Origin: CBDDIP01 sp965229005
GTDB taxonomy: Bacteria > Actinomycetota > Acidimicrobiia > Acidimicrobiales > Ilumatobacteraceae
Assembly: GCA_965229005.1 (NCBI GenBank)
Contig: CBDDIP010000001.1
Span: forward strand, 248,001 to 312,000
Length of the DNA stretch: 64,000 nt
Reading direction: 5' to 3'
The notes under the pieces are model-generated. The model was not told where the DNA came from and did not search any database. It saw only the letters and a program-made list of their open reading frames with translations. A program made the position numbers and the translations under genes. This document shows, in pieces, positions 59,063 through 64,000 of the stretch (the first letter of the stretch is position 1; each line of letters begins with the position of its first letter).

Positions 59063-59247
59063 CTCCGGTCACGCGGCGTCGACTTTCACAGAAATGACAC
59101 ACACAGATCGCTCATCAGCGCCCCGGTGACCAGCCATCGTGTGCGAAGCTGTTTGCACAGGTCATGGGACGGGAACTCCTCTGGAATCCTGGAAGTCGTG
59201 GAACTCCACGAGCAGCCTTTGGAATCGGACGAGGACGAGGACTGGAA

Positions 59248-59928
59248 GTGCTATCGCAGAAGCGCGTTGTCGACGGAGTCATCTCTGTAGCGATCATCGA
59301 AGACCACGTCATGGTCTCCGAGGCTCTGCAGATGGCGCTCGCAACCCACCCCGACATCGAGGTGGTGGGCGCGGCGACGACGCTGCACGACGGCGCTGCG
59401 TTGGTCCGCCGGCAGCGACCGCATGTCGTCGTGCTCGACTACAACCTGCCTGATGGGGAGGCGCCCGACGGGATCGCCAGCATCCACGCCGCGTGCGACG
59501 AGTCGGCGATCATCGTGCTCAGCGCCATGTCCGACTACCACACGGTGGTGCGCACCCTCGAGGCCGGCGCCAATGGCTACCTCCTCAAGGACCAGACGAT
59601 GGACGACCTCGTGCAGGCCGTCCGGTCGGTGAGCAACGGCGGCAGGCCGCTGGCGCCGCAGCTCGTCTCCGCGCTCGTGTCCCGTCTCACGCGAACGACC
59701 ACTCCCGCACATCATCTCAGCCGTCGCGAGATCGAGGTGCTGCGCTACCTGGCCGAGGGACTGTCCACCGCCGAGCTGTCGATGCGGATGCACCTGTCCA
59801 TCAACACGGTGCGCAACCACGTGCAGAACGCCATCCGCCGGCTCGGCGCCCACTCCAAGCTGGAGGCGGTCGCCATCGCCCAGCGGGAGGGCATCATCAG
59901 CACAGCGGGCCTCAACGCCGCTTCTTGA
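59248..59928 (+). CDS. NarL/LuxR-family response regulator
   Basis: About 226 residues. Receiver domain with AIIEDHVMVSEAL, phospho-acceptor D64 in VVLDYNLPDG, LSAMSD and the conserved lysine in GYLLKDQT. C-terminal LuxR helix-turn-helix: LSRREIEVLRYLAEGLSTAE, then NTVRNHVQNAIRRLGAHSKL. I chose the GTG at 59248 (VLSQKRVVDGV), which gives the usual length; ATG 59164 would add 28 odd residues. No histidine kinase is near, so it is an orphan in this window. It is divergent from the flagellar locus and may bind the palindromes between. Confidence 0.88.
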   Translation: MLSQKRVVDGVISVAIIEDHVMVSEALQMALATHPDIEVVGAATTLHDGAALVRRQRPHVVVLDYNLPDGEAPDGIASIHAACDESAIIVLSAMSDYHTVVRTLEAGANGYLLKDQTMDDLVQAVRSVSNGGRPLAPQLVSALVSRLTRTTTPAHHLSRREIEVLRYLAEGLSTAELSMRMHLSINTVRNHVQNAIRRLGAHSKLEAVAIAQREGIISTAGLNAAS

Positions 59929-60031
59929 CGATCGGCAGATTCTGAACGCCGTTGTGGTGCTTTTGAGGAATTCAAGAAAGTCGCAAGATTTCGCTTCAGC
60001 CCCTGCGTGCAGGTGCCGAACATAGGCGTCG

Positions 60032-60658
60032 ATGAGAACAGCGGTGATCGTGGATGAGTGGGCGCTCGTGCGAGCCGGCGTGGAGCTGGCGATGCGCCAG
60101 CAGGGCATCACGGTCGTGCTGTCCGTGTCCACGGCCACGGAGCTGTTCTCCCGCATCGGCGATCGCACGGACGAACGCCCCATCGACGTCATGGTGATCG
60201 GTCAGCTCCCCGACTCGACGCAGAACTCAGCGGTACGCCGGGCGGCGGCGATGGGCGTGAAGGTCGTCGCCCTGGCGGCCAACTCGTCGCCGACCACGCT
60301 GATCGAGCTGTGCGCCGAGGGCGCGTACGCGGTCGTCGGCCGCGACGGCCACGACGGCGAGCTCGCTGCAGCACTCGACTCGGTGATCACCGATCGGCGC
60401 TACGTCGCTCCCGGTCTGCTGTCGGCGATCTTCGACTCGCGGGTGCAGGTGCCTCGCCAGCCGCGTTTCGACCTCACCTTCCGCGAGCGCGAGGTGTTGG
60501 CCGAGCTGGCCACCGGCAGGAGCAACGACGAGATCAGCGAACGGTTGCTGATCGGGACGCAGACGGTCAAGACGCACCTCAACAACATCTACGACAAGTT
60601 GGGCGTTCGCCGCCGCACCCACGCGGTTCGTCTGGCACTCAGCCACGGGCTGGTCTGA
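60032..60658 (+). CDS. NarL/LuxR-type regulator with degenerate receiver domain
   Basis: 208 residues. The receiver-like part starts TAVIVDEWALVRAGVELAM, but the phospho-acceptor Asp is replaced by G57 (VMVIGQLPD), and the conserved lysine is also gone (AYAVVGRDGHD). The LuxR DNA-binding domain is intact: LTFREREVLAELATGRSNDE, then GTQTVKTHLNNIYDKLGVRR. It is probably phosphorylation-independent, perhaps ligand-gated or working with the regulator 103 bases upstream. The short leader has an AT-rich stretch (about 59965-59990) likely to hold its promoter. Confidence 0.88.
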   Translation: MRTAVIVDEWALVRAGVELAMRQQGITVVLSVSTATELFSRIGDRTDERPIDVMVIGQLPDSTQNSAVRRAAAMGVKVVALAANSSPTTLIELCAEGAYAVVGRDGHDGELAAALDSVITDRRYVAPGLLSAIFDSRVQVPRQPRFDLTFREREVLAELATGRSNDEISERLLIGTQTVKTHLNNIYDKLGVRRRTHAVRLALSHGLV

Positions 60659-60697
60659 CCCGGGACGTCGACGGGTCGGCCCCGTAGCATCCGCTGC

Positions 60698-61501
60698 GTG
60701 ACCCGGCTGCACACCCACCACTTCGGCAACGCCGACGGCCCGCCGCTGCTGGCCATCCACGGCATCACCGCCCACGGTCGCCGGTTCCGGCGCCTGGCCG
60801 AGGAGGCCTGGCCCGAGCGCAACACGATCGCCGTCGACCTGCGCGGCCACGGACGCTCCACGTCTGACGGCCCGTGGTCGATCGTGCAGCACGTCCGCGA
60901 CCTGATCGACACGCTCGACGAGCTCGGTCTGGACAGCGTCGACGTTGTCGGCCACAGCTACGGCGGGTGCATCGCGCTGACGCTGCTGGCCACCGCGCCG
61001 CAACGCGTGCGTCGCCTGGCGCTGCTCGACCCCGCGCTGGCGCTTCCAGGGTCGTTTGCCTCCAAGGCAGCTGCGGACACGATCGAGTTCGACGGCTGGG
61101 CGACCGTCGAAGCAGCGACTGCCGCGCGCAACGAGAACCTCGGCGACGACGAGCACATCAACCCGGCGGTGATCGAAGACATCGAGGAGCACCTCGTGCT
61201 CGGCGACGACGGCCGTTACCGCTTCCGGTACCACAAGCCAGCGGTGATCACCGGCTGGGGCGAGGTCTGCTTCCCGCTGCCCGACGCCGTGGCCCGCCGG
61301 CCGACGCTGCTGATCGTCGCCGATCGCGCCGACCTGGTCCAGCCGTCCACGATCGCCGAGCTGCACGAGCTGCTCGACCCCGGGCTCGACGTCGTGCACC
61401 TCAGCTGCGGGCACATGCACTACTGGGAGCAGTTCGACGAGACCGCCGCTGCCATCACCGAATTCTTCGAGCAGACAGAACGGCAACAGGACCCCACATG
61501 A
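60698..61501 (+). CDS. Alpha/beta hydrolase
   Basis: 267 residues. Oxyanion segment AIHGITAHGRRF, the DLRGHGRS motif, nucleophile elbow GHSYGG, acid region ADRADLVQ and late histidine CGHMHYWEQF. The start is GTG at 60698, 39 bases after the regulator. The stop overlaps the acyl-CoA dehydrogenase ATG, so it belongs with the catabolic genes. Specific substrate unknown; thioester or ester hydrolysis fits the context. Confidence 0.88.
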   Translation: MTRLHTHHFGNADGPPLLAIHGITAHGRRFRRLAEEAWPERNTIAVDLRGHGRSTSDGPWSIVQHVRDLIDTLDELGLDSVDVVGHSYGGCIALTLLATAPQRVRRLALLDPALALPGSFASKAAADTIEFDGWATVEAATAARNENLGDDEHINPAVIEDIEEHLVLGDDGRYRFRYHKPAVITGWGEVCFPLPDAVARRPTLLIVADRADLVQPSTIAELHELLDPGLDVVHLSCGHMHYWEQFDETAAAITEFFEQTERQQDPT

Positions 61502-62646
61502 GACGAACGTTGTTCACCGACGAGCACGAGCAGTTCCGCACGAGCGTGCGGACGTTCATCGATCGCGAGCTGAGTCCGCACATGGACCGCTGGGAGCGCG
61601 ACGGGGTGGCCGACCGAGAGCTGTTCACCAAGGCGGGCGCTGCCGGGTTCCTCGGCATCGACGTGCCGGAGGAGCTGGGAGGCGGCGGTGTGCGCGACTT
61701 CCGCTACAACCAGATCATCTGCGAAGAGGTGCAGCGCGCCGGTGCAGGTGGTGCCGGGCTGGGCCTCACGCTGCACAACGACATCTGCATGCCGTACTTC
61801 CTCAGCCTGGCCAACGAGGAGCAGAAGCAGCGCTGGCTGCCCGGCATGTGCTCGGGCGAGCTGATCACCGCGATCGCGATGACCGAGCCGGGCATCGGCT
61901 CCGACCTCGCCTCGATGACGACAACCGCGATCCGCGACGGCGACGACTACATCGTCAACGGGTCGAAGACGTTCATCACCAACGGCATCAACGCGGACCT
62001 CGTGATCACCGCGGTGAAGACCGACCCGACGCAACGACACCGCGGCATGTCGCTGCTCGTCATCGAGCGCGGCATGCCCGGATTCGAGCGGGGTCGAAAC
62101 CTGGACAAGATCGGCATGCACAGCCAGGACACCGCGGAACTGTTCTTCACCGACGTGCGCGTGCCGATCGCCAACCGCCTCGGCGGCGAGGGCGAGGGCT
62201 TCTTCCAGCTGGTCGGCAACCTGCCCCAGGAGCGGTTGTCGATCGCGGTCGCAGGCGTCGCCGCGGCACAGTCGGCGTTGGACTGGACGGTCGAGTACAC
62301 GCGGCAGCGCCAAGCGTTCGGGCAGCGGCTCGACGGCTTCCAGAACACCCGCTTCAAGCTGGCCGAGATGGCGACGGAGGTGACCATCGCCCAGGTCTTC
62401 ATCGACCAGTGCGTGCTCGCCCTCAACGACGGCGAGCTGTCGGCCGAGGATGCCGCGAAGGCGAAGTGGTGGTGCACCGAGCTCCAGGGCCGCGTCGTCG
62501 ACACGTGCGTGCAGTTGCACGGCGGGTACGGGTACATGACCGAGTACCCGATCGCCCGCGCCTACGTCGACGCGCGGATCACCCGCATCTACGGCGGCAC
62601 CACCGAGATCATGAAGGAGATCATCGGCAAGGACCTGGTTCGCTGA
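61498..62646 (+). CDS. Acyl-CoA dehydrogenase
   Basis: 382 residues, full length. Features are ITAIAMTEPGIGSDLASM (FAD/substrate signature 1), the KTFITNGINADLVITAVKTD segment, QERLSIAVAGVAAAQSALDW, and CVQLHGGYGYMTEYPIARAY. The C-terminal ITRIYGGTTEIMKEIIGKD carries a Glu in the typical place. The ATG at 61498 overlaps the hydrolase stop. Its stop directly abuts the GntR stop. With an HMG-CoA-lyase-like gene nearby, a branched-chain acyl-CoA such as isovaleryl-CoA is a reasonable guess. Confidence 0.93.
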   Translation: MRRTLFTDEHEQFRTSVRTFIDRELSPHMDRWERDGVADRELFTKAGAAGFLGIDVPEELGGGGVRDFRYNQIICEEVQRAGAGGAGLGLTLHNDICMPYFLSLANEEQKQRWLPGMCSGELITAIAMTEPGIGSDLASMTTTAIRDGDDYIVNGSKTFITNGINADLVITAVKTDPTQRHRGMSLLVIERGMPGFERGRNLDKIGMHSQDTAELFFTDVRVPIANRLGGEGEGFFQLVGNLPQERLSIAVAGVAAAQSALDWTVEYTRQRQAFGQRLDGFQNTRFKLAEMATEVTIAQVFIDQCVLALNDGELSAEDAAKAKWWCTELQGRVVDTCVQLHGGYGYMTEYPIARAYVDARITRIYGGTTEIMKEIIGKDLVR

Positions 62647-63321
62647 TCAGGGCGCGCTGATCAGCACGCGGATCATGTCGTGGCCCTGGGCGATGTGCTC
62701 GGACATCAGCCGGCCGGCGCGACGGTCCTCGCCGGCGCCGACCGCGTCGGCGATGAGCCGGTGGAACAACGCCGAGCGGCCGAGCTGCTCGACGTCGAAG
62801 GACTGCAACGCCTGGAACACCAGCGGCACGTCCACCGTGTTGCCGAGCACCGCGGTCAGCCGGTCGTGGCGAGCAGCGCCGACCAGCGCGTCGTGGAACC
62901 ACCGGTTGGCGGCGTTCAGCCGGCGGGTGCTGGACAAGTCGTGCGCCCCGGCGGCGCGCATCTCGGCGACCACGGCATCGAACGCGGCGGCAGCCTCCTG
63001 CAGCTCTGCCCGCTGCGCGTCGTCGGCTCGTGCTGCGGCAAGCTCGGCGGCGTAGGACTCGAGCCGTCCGCGCAGCTCGTAGAGATCGTCGACCTCGCCC
63101 GCCGACAGCCGGCGCACCTCGGCGCCGCGGTTGCGTTCGCTGACGACGAGCCCGTCGGCTTCGAGGTGGCGAAGCGCCTCGCGCACCGGCGTGCGCGACA
63201 CGCCCAGTTGCTCGGCGAGCGCCTGCTCGACGAGTCGCACGCCCGGCGCCAATCGACCCTCGACGATGCTGTCGCGCAGCTGCCGGTAGACCGACACGTC
63301 GGCGAGCGCGTTCGCCGTCAT
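62647..63321 (-). CDS. GntR/FadR-family transcriptional regulator
   Basis: 224 residues. Winged helix: YRQLRDSIVEGRLAPGVRLV, then LAEQLGVSRTPVREALRHLE. FCD effector domain: VDDLYELRGRLESYAAELAA, the NRWFHDALVGAARHDRL metal-binding histidine region, and HRLIADAVGAGEDRRAGRLM, SEHIAQGH. Ligands in FadR/FCD groups are acyl-CoAs or carboxylic acids. It overlaps the HMG-CoA lyase gene stop by one base and is convergent with the dehydrogenase, so it probably controls this catabolic set. Confidence 0.92.
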   Translation of the reverse strand: MTANALADVSVYRQLRDSIVEGRLAPGVRLVEQALAEQLGVSRTPVREALRHLEADGLVVSERNRGAEVRRLSAGEVDDLYELRGRLESYAAELAAARADDAQRAELQEAAAAFDAVVAEMRAAGAHDLSSTRRLNAANRWFHDALVGAARHDRLTAVLGNTVDVPLVFQALQSFDVEQLGRSALFHRLIADAVGAGEDRRAGRLMSEHIAQGHDMIRVLISAP

Positions 63322-64000
63322 CAGCCGCCGGCGGGCACGAGGCGGGCGAACCGGGGTCCGGCGACGCCGATGTGGCTGCCGACCGGACGGCCGACCGCCG
63401 CGCACGCGACCTCGGCGGCGCGGACGAGCGCATCGACGTCGACGCCGGTGCGCACGCCCATGTGCTCGAGTGCGTGAGCGAGGTCCTCGAGCGGCAGGTT
63501 GCCCGACGCGCCGGGAGCGAACGGGCACCCACCGAGGCCACCGACGCTGCCGTCGATGCGGCGCACACCGCTGTCCATCGCCGCGAGTGCGTTGGCGATC
63601 GCCAGTCCGCGCGTGTCGTGCAGGTGGATGCCGACGGGTGCACCGGGTTGGTCGGCGACGACGGCGCGCACGAGTGCGGTCACCTCGGTGGGCACGGCGG
63701 TGCCGATCGTGTCGGCCAGGCCGAGTGCCGAGGCCCCTGCGGCAATGGCGGCGGTCGCCACGCGGCGCACATCGTCGACCGCGACCGGGCCGGTGTGCGG
63801 ACAGCCGAAGGCCGTCGCCAACGTCGCCTCCACCACAGCGCCCTCGACACGGGCGAGCTCGACGATCGCGGCCAGGTCGCCGAGCGACTCGTCCACCGAA
63901 CGACCGGCGTTGTTCCGGTTGTGCGCTTCGGACACGGACACGACGAACTGGAGGTTGCGCAGTCCGGCGGCGAGCGCCCGCTGCGCGCCGCGCAGGTTCA
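63321..64000 (-). CDS. Hydroxymethylglutaryl-CoA lyase-type enzyme (5' end beyond window)
   Basis: About 226 C-terminal residues of an HMGL-like TIM barrel. Motifs: SVSEAHNRNNAGRSVDES, FGCPHTG, GLADTIGTAVP, HLHDTRGLAIANALAAM with the metal histidines, and the lyase signature GGLGGCPFAPGASGNLPLED with the catalytic cysteine. It cleaves HMG-CoA to acetoacetate and acetyl-CoA in leucine degradation. The frame stays open to the window edge. It is coupled to the GntR gene by a TGATG overlap. Confidence 0.9.
   Translation of the reverse strand, partial: NLRGAQRALAAGLRNLQFVVSVSEAHNRNNAGRSVDESLGDLAAIVELARVEGAVVEATLATAFGCPHTGPVAVDDVRRVATAAIAAGASALGLADTIGTAVPTEVTALVRAVVADQPGAPVGIHLHDTRGLAIANALAAMDSGVRRIDGSVGGLGGCPFAPGASGNLPLEDLAHALEHMGVRTGVDVDALVRAAEVACAAVGRPVGSHIGVAGPRFARLVPAGG

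Larger units (their letters stand above)
58898..59247. other. 350-base divergent regulatory region
   Basis: No gene is supportable here. It separates the sigma-like gene (leftward) from the NarL-type regulator (rightward) and contains two perfect palindromes (58985-59009 and 59045-59062). Part of it (59060-59160) is less GC-rich than the surroundings. Two in-frame upstream starts for the regulator (ATG 59164) are possible but unlikely. Confidence 0.6.

Noticed and set aside
59045..59290. Small plus-strand open frame in the divergent regulatory region
   Set aside because: It covers a palindrome and the start of the regulator in another frame. No ribosome site or family likeness.
60015..60022. 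GCCGAACA before the second regulator as a sigma-28 -10 box
   Set aside because: There is no TTGAA-like -35 at the required distance, and the start of transcription would fall almost on the ATG.
1..64000. Search for tRNA, rRNA, insertion sequences, phage genes, toxin-antitoxin or defence systems
   Set aside because: None could be supported by eye; no transposase, integrase, nuclease-defence or RNA-gene signature was recognised.

Overview
The window is a gene-dense, high-GC, Gram-positive-type chromosome segment, most likely from an actinobacterium of the class Acidimicrobiia (Ilumatobacter-like; this placement is inference). Supporting signs are a luciferase-like (F420-type) oxidoreductase, a DinB/DUF664 protein, many GTG starts, ATGA/GTGA start-stop overlaps, a fused indolepyruvate:ferredoxin oxidoreductase, and a complete flagellar set in one run with no P- or L-ring genes. 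No rRNA, tRNA, CRISPR array, insertion sequence or prophage was seen. Both edges cut genes: a DeoR-family regulator on the left and an HMG-CoA-lyase-type enzyme on the right.

Region 1 (1-25 kb) is metabolic and mosaic. It starts with a sugar cassette (DeoR regulator, MalK/UgpC-like ATPase, galT). A minus-strand group follows (ferredoxin, esterase, lgt, enoyl-CoA hydratase), divergent from a TetR gene across a perfect palindrome. Next come a TPR/HD-GYP protein, an M48 protease with an ABC-2 exporter, ybaK, and a fused indolepyruvate oxidoreductase. A coupled DGPF protein/ECF42-type sigma/alpha-L-fucosidase trio follows, then a luciferase-like oxidoreductase, a DHA2 efflux pump with its TetR and operator, and an AI-2E-type membrane protein. 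Two divergent unusual citrate synthases close the region: one carries an N-terminal CBS pair, the other an N-terminal helix-turn-helix, and ATCAAC boxes lie between them.

Region 2 (25-59 kb) is the flagellar locus. Nearly everything reads on the minus strand, from a sigma-like protein and fliC (about 58.9 kb) down to fliW and csrA (about 28.6 kb): fliC, fliD, fliS, a small chaperone candidate, flgBC, fliEFGHIJ, a lytic transglycosylase, fliK, flgD, flgE, flbD, motAB, fliM, fliN, fliO, fliP, fliQ, fliR, flhB, flhA, an flhF-like gene, a degenerate GGDEF/HD protein, flgN, flgK, flgL, fliW, csrA. fliA (sigma-28) lies just beyond, flanked by a degenerate EAL protein and an M15 peptidase. I found a shared promoter pattern (CCTWGAA, 14 bases, then RYCGA) before fliC, fliK, the EAL gene and the M15 gene. 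I read it as the FliA promoter of this organism. The predicted fliC leader is about 45 nt long and has two GGA motifs, one in a small hairpin and one in the Shine-Dalgarno, which fits control by CsrA with FliW as antagonist. No chemotaxis genes, fliL, flgF/flgG, flhG or flgM were seen here, and FliM lacks the usual N-terminal CheY-binding peptide.

Region 3 (59-64 kb) holds two NarL/LuxR-type regulators reading away from the flagellar locus. The second has lost its phospho-acceptor aspartate. Two perfect palindromes lie between this pair and the sigma-like gene. An acyl-CoA catabolic cassette follows: alpha/beta hydrolase, acyl-CoA dehydrogenase, GntR regulator and HMG-CoA-lyase-like enzyme, resembling leucine/isovalerate degradation.
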